A stretch of DNA of 64,000 nt from an uncultured Faecalicatena sp. (lineage in GTDB: Bacteria; Bacillota; Clostridia; Lachnospirales; Lachnospiraceae), in contig CAOKHZ010000001.1 of assembly GCA_948468385.1 (NCBI GenBank), positions 1-64,000 on the forward strand. Reading direction: 5' to 3'. Under the pieces are notes generated by a model. That model was not told where the DNA came from. It made no database searches and was given only the letters and a program-made list of their open reading frames with translations. The position numbers were made by a program, and so were the translations under genes. How positions within the stretch are numbered: position 1 is the first letter of the stretch; the number at the start of each line of letters is the position of its first letter. Below are positions 13,927-24,032 of this stretch, one piece after another.

Positions 13927-16629
13927 GTGAGCGAGAAAAAGGAAAACGGAAAGAATGGAAATGGGAAAAAAGGGAGAAAGAAAAAGGAGCACAAAGTTTT
14001 AAAGCGCGTGTTGTTGACGATTCTGGTGATTTTAGTCGTTCTGGTCAACGTGGCGTGTTTTAAATTTGACAGCATGATGACGCAGTTTTTCTCCAATCCG
14101 GCGCAAGCGGACGCGCAGGCGGTGAGCGAGGCCAATAGGCACGCGGAGGAATTGACGAAGGAAATCGAGGCGGAGGGCATCGTTTTGTTGAAAAATGAAA
14201 ACGAGACCCTTCCCTTGAGCGAGAAAAACGTGAACGTGTTTGGCTGGGGAAGCATTTCTCCCATCTATGCGGGAACGGGTTCTGGAAGCGGCAACAACAC
14301 GGAAAACGTCACGCCGTCGCAAGGGCTTGAAAATGCCGGGTTTAGCGTGAACGGGGAACTGACCGCGTTTTATGAAGGCTTGGAGTTTGAGCGGAAAAAT
14401 GCGGGGCCGTTGACGGGATTTCAGGCCGACATGCATTTGTACGAGGCGGAAGTGTCGGACTATTCCGAGGAATTGATTCAAAACGCGGTGGACTTTTCCG
14501 ATGTCGCGCTCGTGGTGATTTCCCGGCCGGGCGGCGAGGCGAGCGACCTTTTGACGGACATGGCGGCGGCAGATGGGGACGAGGGCAGACACATGCTTGA
14601 GCTGACGCGTAAAGAAGAAGACCTCCTTGCCATGTTAAAGGAAAATTTTGAGCACATCGTGATTCTTGTCAACGCGGCAAACCCGATGGAACTGGGATTT
14701 CTCGAGGAGGAGGGCATCGATGCCGCACTCTGGATTGGAGATCCGGGAAAGACCGGCTTTGAATCCGTGGGGCGTGTGCTTTATGGTGACGTGAATCCGT
14801 CCGGTGCTCTGGTCGACACGTATGCATATGACGCGACAAGTTCCCCCGCCTATGCCAATTGCGGAAACTTCGAGTACTCGAACGGGGACGGCGTGTATTA
14901 CGTGGAATATGCGGAGGGCATTTATGTGGGATACCGGTATTATGAGACCCGTTATGTGGACAATGAGACGGGAATCTGTGACGAGGAGGCGTACCGCGAG
15001 GCGGTGCAGTTCCCGTTTGGATACGGTTTAAGCTATACCGAGTTTTCACAGTCCATCACGGATTTTGAGGCGGACGGCGTGACGGTGAAGCTGGATGTCA
15101 CGGTGACCAATACCGGGGACGTGGCCGGTAAGGATATCGTGCAGGTGTACTACACGGCGCCGTATACCGTGGGCGGGATTGAGAAATCCTTTGTCGTGCT
15201 GGGTGCCTATGGAAAGACCGGGGAACTGGCTCCGGGCGAGAGCGAGACGGTGTCGCTTGAGATGGCGGTAGAGGAGATGGCTTCCTACGATTATGTGAAT
15301 CAGAAGGCGTATGTGTTGGAGGCCGGTACCTACGAGGTAAAACTGATGGACAACGCGCATGATTTGATCGATTCGCGCAGCTTCGAGGTGGAAGAGACCG
15401 TCGTTTATGACGAGGCAAATGCAAGGGACACGGATTTGATTGCGGCGACGAACGTATTTGATGACGCGGCCGGCGAGATTACCTATTTGTCCCGGGCGGA
15501 CTGGGAAGGAACCTTCCCGAAGGAGGTCCCGAGGGAAAAAGAGGCGGACGCTTTCATATTGGAGCAGGTTGCCGACCTTGGTTACGAGGTAAACGAGGCG
15601 GACGAGGACATCGTCATCGCGGATCATGGGCTTACCTTGAAGGACATGGCGGGGCTTTCCTATGACGATGAAAAATGGGACGCGCTGTTGGAGCAGTTAT
15701 CCGTGTCTGACATGCAAAAGCTAATCGGCGTGGGCGGCTATCAGACGATGGGGCTGAAGTCGATTGACAAGGGGCTTACGTTGGAACTGGACGGACCTGC
15801 GGGTGTGAATTCGATTGTAAACGGCGAGGCCGGAGTCACGCACGCGACGGAAGTGGTGCTGGCGAGCAGCTGGAATAATGACCTGGCATACAAGATGGGA
15901 GAATCGTTGGCACGATCATTGGAGGCGTACGGGATTGACGGAATTTACGCGCCCGCCGCGAACATTCACAGAACTCCGTTTAGCGGACGAAACTTTGAGT
16001 ATTATTCCGAGGATGCCTACCTTTCCGCGAAAATGGTGGCGGCGGAGGTTTCGGCCATCCGTGACAACGGAAAGTACTGTATGGTGAAGCATTTTGCCTT
16101 GAACGACCAGGAGACGAACCGGAACGGAATTCTGACGTGGGCAAACGAGCAGGCCATCCGGGAAATTTATCTGAAGCCGTTTGAGTATGCGGTAAAAGAG
16201 GGAAATGCGACCGGAATGATGTCAGCCTTCAACCGGCTGGGAACGACGTGGTGCGGCGCGAGCCAAAGCCTTCTGACCACGGTGCTTCGCGGGGAATGGG
16301 GCTTTGAAGGGGCGGTCATCACGGATTATGACGGCCTGACGTACATGAATCCCGACCAGGCCATCCGCGCGGGGAATGACCTGATGCTTTCCAACATGGA
16401 GGATTTGCCCTCGGATACGAGCAATACGGGGAAGCAGGCGATGCGGAGGGCGAGCCATAATATTTTGTACATGGTGGCAAACAGCGATGCCGTGGAACGC
16501 ACCTATGAAACACACATTCCGTCTTGGGCGGTCACGCTTGTCGTGTTTGATGTCGTATTGGCGGCGTTGATCGTGTTGCGGATCGTACTCAAAAAGAGAA
16601 AAGGAGCAAAAAGGGATGAAAACGTTTAA
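13927..16629 (+). CDS. Membrane-anchored GH3 glycosidase, second paralog
   Basis: A 900-residue GH3 protein with the same plan as the gene at 6335: a very basic N-terminus, a membrane helix (VLLTILVILVVLVNVACF), GH3 C-domain (EGIVLLKNENETLPL, DAALWIGDPGKTGFESV), fibronectin-like domain, GH3 barrel and a C-terminal helix (AVTLVVFDVVLAALIVLRIVL) with a basic tail. The likely nucleophile is Asp800 in AVITDYDG, and KHFALNDQETNR is conserved. The start is GTG 13927 after AGGAGG. It ends in a 14-base overlap with the next GH3 gene, so the two are probably translated together. A different specificity from its paralogs is likely but cannot be read from the sequence. Confidence 0.92.
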   Translation: MSEKKENGKNGNGKKGRKKKEHKVLKRVLLTILVILVVLVNVACFKFDSMMTQFFSNPAQADAQAVSEANRHAEELTKEIEAEGIVLLKNENETLPLSEKNVNVFGWGSISPIYAGTGSGSGNNTENVTPSQGLENAGFSVNGELTAFYEGLEFERKNAGPLTGFQADMHLYEAEVSDYSEELIQNAVDFSDVALVVISRPGGEASDLLTDMAAADGDEGRHMLELTRKEEDLLAMLKENFEHIVILVNAANPMELGFLEEEGIDAALWIGDPGKTGFESVGRVLYGDVNPSGALVDTYAYDATSSPAYANCGNFEYSNGDGVYYVEYAEGIYVGYRYYETRYVDNETGICDEEAYREAVQFPFGYGLSYTEFSQSITDFEADGVTVKLDVTVTNTGDVAGKDIVQVYYTAPYTVGGIEKSFVVLGAYGKTGELAPGESETVSLEMAVEEMASYDYVNQKAYVLEAGTYEVKLMDNAHDLIDSRSFEVEETVVYDEANARDTDLIAATNVFDDAAGEITYLSRADWEGTFPKEVPREKEADAFILEQVADLGYEVNEADEDIVIADHGLTLKDMAGLSYDDEKWDALLEQLSVSDMQKLIGVGGYQTMGLKSIDKGLTLELDGPAGVNSIVNGEAGVTHATEVVLASSWNNDLAYKMGESLARSLEAYGIDGIYAPAANIHRTPFSGRNFEYYSEDAYLSAKMVAAEVSAIRDNGKYCMVKHFALNDQETNRNGILTWANEQAIREIYLKPFEYAVKEGNATGMMSAFNRLGTTWCGASQSLLTTVLRGEWGFEGAVITDYDGLTYMNPDQAIRAGNDLMLSNMEDLPSDTSNTGKQAMRRASHNILYMVANSDAVERTYETHIPSWAVTLVVFDVVLAALIVLRIVLKKRKGAKRDENV

Positions 16630-19426
16630 GTTTGTATTAAAATGTATTTTTCTGCCGTTGGCCATGGTTTTGATTTTGTTGGTCGGAGCGGCCGGAAATT
16701 ATATCTGTCTGGCCTTGTGCCCGACGGTAATTGACGGATTCTTTAATAACTATGATACCTCTGCGGAAATTTTGGACACGATTGAAACGGACGAGGAGGA
16801 CTGGCATAAACTGGCCGAAACCATAGAAGGAGAGGGCGCGGTCTTGCTTAGAAACGAGGATGACGCGCTGCCGTTGGCGGGCGGAGCAAAGATAAATCTT
16901 TTGGGATACCGCGCGTATGACCCGGTGTATGGCGGAACCGGTTCGGGAATGACGGACGCGTCCAGCGCGATTACGTTAAAGCGGGGACTTGAGGATGCCG
17001 GGTTCGAGGTAAATGACGCGGTGGAGAGTGTATATACGGAAAATAACGGCAACGAGGGAACGATCGGCTTCGTCACTGCCAGTTATGCAATCAACGAGGT
17101 GGCACCGGGCAATTTTGAAGGTGAGGCATCCTTTGAAAACCTGAAGGAATATTCCGACATCGCGGTCATTTCGATTGGACGCGTGGGCGGCGAGGGAAGC
17201 GACTTGACGCAATATGAGGGGCCAAACGGAGAGCATTACCTGGAACTGAGCCAGGAGGAAAAGGAGCTGATTGAGACGGCTCGTGACACGTTCGGGACGG
17301 TAATCGTGCTCTATAACGGTGCCAACGCGATGGAACTTGGTTTTTTGGAGGAAATGGACATCGATGCCGCGCTTTGGGTGGGCGACCCGGGGGCATATGG
17401 CTTTGAAGCGGTCGGACGGATTTTAAACGGTGAGATTAATCCTTCCGGAAGACTTACGGACACCTATGCATATGACGCGCTGTCGGCACCGGCCATGGAG
17501 AATTACGGGAACAACACCTATACGAATATTTCCGCGTTTGACAGTGATGACAGCGAGGGGAACGCGCATTTCGTGGATTACGTGGAAGGCATCTACGTGG
17601 GATACAAATGGTATGAGACGGCGGACGCGGAAGGATATTTTGAAAAGGCGGGAACATCTTACGAGAAGGTGGTGCAGTATCCGTTTGGCTATGGACTTTC
17701 CTATACCGGTTTCACGCAGGAAATCAGCGGCGGGACGAAAGACGGATCCGATATTGACGCGAGGGGAAAGATTACGCTTGACGTGACCGTGACCAATATC
17801 GGCGAGGTCGCGGGAAAAGACGTGGTGGAGGTTTACTATACGGCACCTTATACGGAGTATGACCAGGATGCGGGAATTGAAAAGTCAGCCGTCAACCTGA
17901 TTGAGTATGAAAAGACGGATCTGTTAAATCCGGGGGAGAGCGAGGAGCTTTCCGTAACCATTGACATGGAGGATTTGGCTTCCTATGACAGTACGCATGA
18001 CAATGGGGATGGCACGAAGGGATGTTACATGCTGGATGCGGGAGCGTATGAAATTTCCATTCGCCAAGACTCCCATACCGTCATCGAGACCATCACGGTC
18101 AATCTGGCGGAAGACTATTTCTTCTGCGGCGAACAGAAAAGAAGCAGCGACGAGGTGGTGGCGACAAACCAGTTTGAGGCCGCGTCCAGAGGTGTGTATC
18201 TTTCCCGAAAAGACGGGTTTGCCAATTATGAGGAAGCGATGAGTTCCGTTTCCGACGTGGCGGATGAAGATACGATTTATGTTGTTGAAAATTCAGGAAC
18301 TTATGACGAGTCATATGATGACATCGACGTGACTTATGAGGAAGGCGTAGACTACCGGGCCGACGGTGCCAAGGTGGACACGAACGCGGAGAATTACGTC
18401 ACGTTGGCGGATATGAAAGGGCTCGACTATGACGACCCGGCATGGGAGCAGCTGCTTAGCCAGATCAGCCTGAAGGAAATGCAGAACATGATTTGCTACG
18501 GTGGTTGGAGAATTTCAGGAATTGACGCGATTGGTTCAAAGTCCATCAATATTTTCGACGGACCGTCAGGACTGACTTCCATGTTTAGTACCGGGGGCGG
18601 CGGGACCGCGTATCCGGCCACGATTGTTCTTGCCTCGACGTGGAGCAAGGAGTTATCAGACACTTATGGAAGCTATTATGCGGACGAATACCATGCAAAG
18701 GGCGTGTCGGGATGCTATGCCCCTTCCATGAACATACATAGAAGCCCGTTTTCCGGCAGGAATTTTGAGTACTATTCGGAGGACGGAAGGCTTTCGGCTC
18801 TGGTCGGTTCAGGCGTGGCAAAGGCCAGCACGGACAAAGGCCTGCTCGTATACGCGAAGCATTTTGCGTTAAACGATCAGGAGACAAACCGAGGCGCGAA
18901 CATTTGTACCTGGGCGACGGAACAGACCATCCGGGAGATTTATTTGTCACCGTTTGAAAAGACCGTGAAAGACGGGAACGTGACGGGCATGATGGCGGCG
19001 TTTAACCGAATCGGAAATACGTGGTGCGGAAAGCACAAAGAATTGTTGACCAACGTGTTAAGAGGTGAGTGGGGATTTCGCGGAGTCGTGTCCACTGACG
19101 CGGCGGGCGGTGACAATTACATGACGGGTGGTAGCGACGTGACTGCCAGCGTGCGTGCGGGCTGTGACATCTGGCTGACGTTCATGGGGTCGGATAATAA
19201 ACCGTCCGTGGAAACGAATGCGGATATCCACTATGTAAGGCGTGCTGCGAAGGATATCTTGTATACGGCGGCAAATGGTGAGACGATTGAAATTAACGTA
19301 AAACCATGGCGCGCGGTACTGGCCGTCATTGATGTCGTTTTAGTTGTATTGTTCCTGCTGTGTGTAAGGGGAATGGTAAAGACGATTAAGAAACGCCGTC
19401 AGGAAAAAAGACAAGGGGCAAAGTAA
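16616..19426 (+). CDS. Membrane-anchored GH3 glycosidase, third paralog
   Basis: A 936-residue GH3 protein with an N-terminal helix (CIFLPLAMVLILLVGAAGNY), the reversed order GH3 C-domain (EGAVLLRNEDDALPL, DAALWVGDPGAYGFEAV), fibronectin-like domain (LDVTVTNIGEVAGKDVVEV) and GH3 barrel, and a C-terminal helix (AVLAVIDVVLVVLFLLCVRG). The likely nucleophile is Asp828 in VVSTDAAG. KHFALNDQETNR and SGRNFEYYSEDG are present. Compared with its paralogs it has a glycine-rich loop (MFSTGGGGTAYPA) near the active site, which may alter specificity. ATG 16616 lies inside the end of the previous gene, with AAAAGGAG upstream. Confidence 0.92.
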   Translation: MKTFKFVLKCIFLPLAMVLILLVGAAGNYICLALCPTVIDGFFNNYDTSAEILDTIETDEEDWHKLAETIEGEGAVLLRNEDDALPLAGGAKINLLGYRAYDPVYGGTGSGMTDASSAITLKRGLEDAGFEVNDAVESVYTENNGNEGTIGFVTASYAINEVAPGNFEGEASFENLKEYSDIAVISIGRVGGEGSDLTQYEGPNGEHYLELSQEEKELIETARDTFGTVIVLYNGANAMELGFLEEMDIDAALWVGDPGAYGFEAVGRILNGEINPSGRLTDTYAYDALSAPAMENYGNNTYTNISAFDSDDSEGNAHFVDYVEGIYVGYKWYETADAEGYFEKAGTSYEKVVQYPFGYGLSYTGFTQEISGGTKDGSDIDARGKITLDVTVTNIGEVAGKDVVEVYYTAPYTEYDQDAGIEKSAVNLIEYEKTDLLNPGESEELSVTIDMEDLASYDSTHDNGDGTKGCYMLDAGAYEISIRQDSHTVIETITVNLAEDYFFCGEQKRSSDEVVATNQFEAASRGVYLSRKDGFANYEEAMSSVSDVADEDTIYVVENSGTYDESYDDIDVTYEEGVDYRADGAKVDTNAENYVTLADMKGLDYDDPAWEQLLSQISLKEMQNMICYGGWRISGIDAIGSKSINIFDGPSGLTSMFSTGGGGTAYPATIVLASTWSKELSDTYGSYYADEYHAKGVSGCYAPSMNIHRSPFSGRNFEYYSEDGRLSALVGSGVAKASTDKGLLVYAKHFALNDQETNRGANICTWATEQTIREIYLSPFEKTVKDGNVTGMMAAFNRIGNTWCGKHKELLTNVLRGEWGFRGVVSTDAAGGDNYMTGGSDVTASVRAGCDIWLTFMGSDNKPSVETNADIHYVRRAAKDILYTAANGETIEINVKPWRAVLAVIDVVLVVLFLLCVRGMVKTIKKRRQEKRQGAK

Positions 19427-19455
19427 AAAGCAGAAAAACAGAAAGGAAGAAGGAC

Positions 19456-20817
19456 ATGGAGCAGGAGAAAAAATATTTGAAGCTGGGAAATAAGATTGGC
19501 TATGGGGCCGGCGAGGTTTCCGGAAACTTATTCAACGGACTGGTATCGAATTTTTATATGATTTTTTTGACGAACACGGTCGGATTAAATCCAGGAATTA
19601 TCGGGACGCTGATGGTAATTTCGAAGCTGTTTGACGGCGTGACGGACGTATTTTTCGGCACGATGATTGACAAGACGCATTCCAAGATGGGGCGCGCGAG
19701 GCCGTGGATGCTGTTCTCGCAAATCGGGGTTTCCATCTGTCTGGTTATGTTGTTTTCCATCCCGGCCGGTGTGTCGGACGTGATGAAGTATGCGTGGTTC
19801 TTCGTGTTCTACGTGGCGATTAATGCCATTTTCTATACGGCGAACAATGTCGCGTTGTCCGCGCTTACGGCGTTGATTACCAAGAACACGGGAGAGCGCG
19901 TGGAATTGGGCGTGTTCCGTTTTGCCTTTGTCATGCTTACGCAGATGATTGTGTCCACGACCGGCGTGTCTCTTTCCAACGCATTTGGCTGGCAGACGGT
20001 GGCAATCCTGTTTGCAATCATCGCGTTGATCGTGAACACGATATCCGTATTTTCCTTCAAGGAGCTGCCGGAGGAAATGCTGATGAGCGAGGAAAACATC
20101 AGCGCGGTGGCGGAGAAACCAAAGGCGGAACTTAATCTTTTGTCGGCACTCAAAATTTTGGTGAAGAATAAATTCTATATCATCATGCTGGCGATGAACA
20201 TCATGGTATACCTGGCGGCAGGAGCCATGGGAGCGGCAATCTATTATTTTACATACAACATGGGAGATGAAAACCTTTATAGCTTCTTCATGATTGCCAT
20301 GATGCTGCCGACACTTTTGGGACTTGCACTGACACCGCAAATCGTGAAAAAGTTCGGGCTTTATAGGACGAATTTGATTGGTTTTGCCGGGGCGACCGTG
20401 TTCCGCGGACTCTTGGTGGTGGCCGGAATGCTGGGAATTTTCCCGCTGATGCTTGTCGGCATCGGCTTGTCAAATATCTGTGCGGCACCGCTTACGGCGG
20501 ACGGAAACGCGCTGATTGCGGCAATCTCGGATTATACGTATAAGAAAGAAGGCATTCGTCTGGACGGCAGTATGTTTTCTTGTACGTCGATGGGAGTCAA
20601 GGTCGGAAACGCGCTGGGAACCGGCATGTGCGGCTGGCTTCTGGCAGCAGGCGGATTTGACAAGGATTTGGCCGTGCAGTCACAGACTTGCCTGAACATG
20701 CTTACCTTCTTGTTCTTGTGGCTTCCGCTCATATTGTACTTTATCATTACGGTTTTGAACTATTTCCTGAAGGTCGAGCAGGCCAACAAGGAGCTGGATG
20801 AAGCGGCCGGAAAGTAA
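19456..20817 (+). CDS. GPH-family sugar:cation symporter
   Basis: A 453-residue carrier of the glycoside-pentoside-hexuronide family, with about 12 membrane helices. The family signature follows helix 2 as DGVTDVFFGTMIDKTHSKMGRARPW, and the start GNKIGYGAGEVSGNLF is typical. Members move glycosides, xylosides or glucuronides with Na+ or H+. It sits between two GH3 genes and a DUF1593 gene, with a GH78 gene in the same operon, which points to import of rhamnosyl or glucosyl glycosides freed at the surface (inference). The start at ATG 19456 follows AAAGGAAGAAGGAC. Confidence 0.93.
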   Translation: MEQEKKYLKLGNKIGYGAGEVSGNLFNGLVSNFYMIFLTNTVGLNPGIIGTLMVISKLFDGVTDVFFGTMIDKTHSKMGRARPWMLFSQIGVSICLVMLFSIPAGVSDVMKYAWFFVFYVAINAIFYTANNVALSALTALITKNTGERVELGVFRFAFVMLTQMIVSTTGVSLSNAFGWQTVAILFAIIALIVNTISVFSFKELPEEMLMSEENISAVAEKPKAELNLLSALKILVKNKFYIIMLAMNIMVYLAAGAMGAAIYYFTYNMGDENLYSFFMIAMMLPTLLGLALTPQIVKKFGLYRTNLIGFAGATVFRGLLVVAGMLGIFPLMLVGIGLSNICAAPLTADGNALIAAISDYTYKKEGIRLDGSMFSCTSMGVKVGNALGTGMCGWLLAAGGFDKDLAVQSQTCLNMLTFLFLWLPLILYFIITVLNYFLKVEQANKELDEAAGK

Positions 20818-20830
20818 AGAGGGAATGGAT

Positions 20831-22225
20831 ATGGAAAAGAAACGGTTTATCGCATTGACGGACATTCACAGGCTGCCGGATGACAGGCAGTCGGAAATTG
20901 ATGACGTGGAGTCCATGTGCAGGCTGCTCCTTTATGCGAATGACATTGATTTGGAAGGGTTGATCGCCACGTCGTCGTTTTGTTACAGAAACGGCGGCGA
21001 GGAGAAAGACCGAAAGATTATATTGGACATCATTGACGCGTATGAGAAGGTAAAGCCAAATCTTGACGTGCATGCAAAAGGATATCCGGATGCGGATGAT
21101 TTGAGAAGCGTTACGTTTTGCGGGATTCCGGAATACGGGAAGAAATACGGGCAAGGCTTCGGTGATGAGAAATATAATGACAATCCTGGTGTCAATCATA
21201 TTATACATGTGGTGGACAAGGACGACGAAAGGCCGGTATGGATTGGCCTCTGGGGCGGCTGCAACACACTGGCCCAGGCCGTCTTTAAGGTGTGGAAGAC
21301 GAGGACGAAGGAGGAGTTGTCCCGTTTCCTTTCCAAGCTTCGCATTTATGGAATCTCGGATCAGGACAAGGGCGGAATCTGGCTTCGGGAAAATTTCGGG
21401 GAGCGGTTGTTTTACATCGTTTCGCCGACATCCGGTACGACGCCAGGGGCGATTGGCTTTAAAAGTGCGACCTGGCAGGGAATGTCATTTGACTATTTCA
21501 TGAACAAAAACGGGCGGAAGGAGTTCGCGGGCGCGAGGTCGGACATGATTACGAAAGAATGGATCAGCCAAAACATTTGCGGCGAGACGGCTTATCGGAA
21601 GTTGTATCCGGCTCCCACGCTTTGCATGGAAGGGGATACCCCGTCCTATCTGGGCTTGATACCAAACGGATTGGGCGACATGGAACATCCAGACTGGGGA
21701 GGCTGGGGTGGACGCTATGAGTTTTACCTCCCGCAAAAGGTGCCGATTTTCGGAAAAAAGGAAAGGTATCCCATCTGGACGAACGCAAACGACATGGTGC
21801 CGGACGGACGCGGCGGTTTCGTGACCGGCAACCACGCCACGATATGGCGTTGGCGGGAGGCGGTTCAGAATGATTTTCTGGCAAGGCTTCGCTGGACGGA
21901 AGTTTCTGAGTTTGAAAAGGCCGTGCACGCACCGGTGGTAAGGCTCGCCACGCCGTCCGTGTCGGAGGTCAAAGCCGGAGCGCGTGTCACGATGTCGGCA
22001 AAGGGAACCTATGACCCGAACGGACTGCCGTTAAAGTACCATTGGTTTTACTATAAAGAGGCCGGAAATCATGCCGGGACGGTTTGGATTGACGATTGTG
22101 ACAAGGAAGAGGCAAGCCTCGTCGTGCCGGATCAGGCATGTACCTTGCATGTCGTACTTGAGGTGACAAATGAAGGGACTCCCGAGGTGACACGCTACGC
22201 ACGCGTGATTTTAAATGTAAAATAG
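20831..22225 (+). CDS. DUF1593 nucleoside-hydrolase-like protein
   Basis: A 464-residue protein of the DUF1593 / Sde182 type. The N-terminal part is nucleoside-hydrolase-like with an acid-rich start RFIALTDIHRLPDDRQSEIDD that recalls the Ca2+-binding DxDxxxDD motif. VWIGLWGGCNTLAQAV lies in the middle, and the last 90 residues form an Ig-like domain (ARVTMSAKGTYDPNG, LHVVLEVTNEGTPEVTRYA). No signal peptide is seen, although related proteins are often secreted. The substrate is not established; a glycoside or polysaccharide fragment fits the operon. ATG 20831 is chosen because AGAGGG lies seven bases upstream; ATG 20825 is the alternative. Confidence 0.85.
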   Translation: MEKKRFIALTDIHRLPDDRQSEIDDVESMCRLLLYANDIDLEGLIATSSFCYRNGGEEKDRKIILDIIDAYEKVKPNLDVHAKGYPDADDLRSVTFCGIPEYGKKYGQGFGDEKYNDNPGVNHIIHVVDKDDERPVWIGLWGGCNTLAQAVFKVWKTRTKEELSRFLSKLRIYGISDQDKGGIWLRENFGERLFYIVSPTSGTTPGAIGFKSATWQGMSFDYFMNKNGRKEFAGARSDMITKEWISQNICGETAYRKLYPAPTLCMEGDTPSYLGLIPNGLGDMEHPDWGGWGGRYEFYLPQKVPIFGKKERYPIWTNANDMVPDGRGGFVTGNHATIWRWREAVQNDFLARLRWTEVSEFEKAVHAPVVRLATPSVSEVKAGARVTMSAKGTYDPNGLPLKYHWFYYKEAGNHAGTVWIDDCDKEEASLVVPDQACTLHVVLEVTNEGTPEVTRYARVILNVK

Positions 22226-22301
22226 TGATAAAGTGTAACAATATGTGAACAAAATGATTGAATTTGGAGAAGAAAGTGTTAGAAAAAACACAAGGAATTG
22301 G

Positions 22302-22330
22302 TTGTGCTGAATAAAAAAATCGGTTATACT
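22302..22330 (+). promoter_or_regulatory. Promoter of the AAA/PD-(D/E)XK gene
   Basis: TTGTGC at 22302-22307 and TATACT at 22325-22330 are 17 bases apart. The DNA between them forms one arm of an inverted repeat with 22377-22387. Confidence 0.65.
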
Positions 22331-22387
22331 TGGGACATGCGGAGGCGAAAAGTTTTCGCGGGAGCTTAAGAGTATGACCGATTTTTT
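22314..22387. repeat. Inverted repeat spanning the promoter
   Basis: AAAAAATCGGT (22314-22324) is exactly inverted at 22377-22387, and a second perfect hairpin, GCGAAAAGTTTTCGC, lies at 22345-22359. The left arm lies in the promoter spacer, so the long arm forms only in DNA or in a transcript from further upstream. The right arm ends in a run of six T, which could terminate read-through from the glycoside operon. Confidence 0.6.
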
Positions 22388-22411
22388 GATGTCCGGAAGG
22401 TGGGTGACGGC

Positions 22412-23990
22412 ATGGGAAATTATTTGAATCCGGGGAATAAGGCGTTCCAAAGAACGATAAATTCTAAAATATATGTGGATAAAACGGGATTGATTCAATA
22501 TTGTAATAGCGTGATGGATACGGCGCAGGAGTTTATTTGCATGAGCAGGCCGCGCCGTTTTGGAAAGTCCGTGACGGCCAATATGTTGGCGGCGTATTAC
22601 GACCGTGAGTGTGATTCAAAAGAGTTGTTCCAGCATTTTAAAATCGCTTTTGAAGAAAGCTATTTGGAGCATCTGAATCGTTATGATGTGATATTTTTGA
22701 ACATGCAGGAATTTTTAAGCCAGAGTGGCAGCATGGAAGAAATGTTGAATTTATTACAGAAATCGGTTTTGTGGGAGTTGTTGGAGAAGTACCCGGATTT
22801 CCGCTATTTTGACGAGACGAATCTGATACGTACGATGCAGGACGTTTATCGGCAGACGCAAGTGCCCTTTGTCGTCATTATTGATGAATGGGATTGCATT
22901 TTCAGAGAATATACGGTGGATGCAAAAGCGCAAAAAAAATATTTGGATTTTTTACGGGGACTATTGAAAGACAAAACATATATTGTGTTGGCATATATGA
23001 CTGGAATCCTGCCGATAAAAAAATATGGGACGCATAGTGCGTTGAATATGTTTGGTGAGTTTTCAATGACTTTCGCCGGACCGTTTGCGGAATATGTTGG
23101 ATTTACGGAAAGTGAAGTGCAATCCTTATGTGATGCGTATCAGATGGATTTTGAAGAGACGAAAAAGTGGTATGACGGATATGAGCTTGAGGGTGTGGGT
23201 TCCGTTTATAATCCTCGGTCCGTCGTGTGTGCGATGCAGTTTGGAAAGTTTCAGTTTTATTGGAATCAGACGGAAACGTTCGAGGCACTAAAGACCTATA
23301 TCGACATGAATTTCGATGGACTGCAGGATGATATCATAGATATGATGAACGATGAAAAACGTAAGGCGGTGGATATTTACGGCTTTACAAACGACATGGT
23401 GACGTTTCATTCAAAAGATGACGTCCTGACTTTGTTGGTGCATCTGGGATATTTGGGGTATGACAGCGAGACGGGGGAAGTGTTTATCCCAAATCATGAG
23501 ATTTTAAATGAATATATGACGGCAATCAGTAATTCGGAGTGGGGGGAGGTCTCCAGGGCGATAAAAAATTCTCGTGCGGCGTTGGATGCCATATGGAAAA
23601 AAGGATGCCGTGCAAGTTGCCGAGGCTGTTGCAAATGCGCATTATGAAACATCACATTTGCAATATGATGATGAAAATGCGTTGGGTTATACGGTATCGT
23701 TGGCATTTTATGCGGCGCGAAATTTTTATACGGTATTTCGTGAGTTCCCGACTGGAAAAGGTTTTGCCGATTTGGTGTTTCTTCCAAGAAAACAGCATGC
23801 TTGTCGTCCCGCATTGCTTATTGAATTGAAATGGAATAAAAGTGCCGAAGGCGCAATTCGTCAAATAAAGGAAAAAAATTATTGTAAGAGCTTGGAAGAA
23901 TACAAGGGAAATTTGTTGCTTGTGGGAATCGAGTATGATAAGAAAACCCGCGAGCACCATTGTGTGATTGAAGAATGGGAAAAGAAGTAG
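22412..23990 (+). pseudogene. AAA-ATPase with PD-(D/E)XK nuclease domain, frameshifted
   Basis: The repaired protein is about 525 residues. The N-terminal AAA-ATPase-like part has the family start NPGNKAFQRTINSKIYVDKTG, Walker A RPRRFGKS and Walker B VVIIDEWD. The C-terminal PD-(D/E)XK part has GYTVSLAFYAARNF, GFADLVFLP and LLIELKWNKSAEGAIRQI, the Asp and the E-x-K of the nuclease core. The frame breaks in the run A6GG at 23597-23604: one base too many turns WKKDAVQVAEA into WKKGCRASCRG and a stop at 23647. The function of the family is not established. The nuclease half could be made only by frameshifting in the A-run. It might also be a sequencing error, as the rest is well preserved. Confidence 0.8.
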
Positions 23991-24032
23991 GAAAGCATCG
24001 TTTTTTTGATGTTTGGAAAGTAGGTGGGAAGT

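Noticed and set aside
6335..19426. Reversed GH3 domain order as a rearrangement or assembly error
   Set aside because: All three paralogs share it and the order is known in the family.
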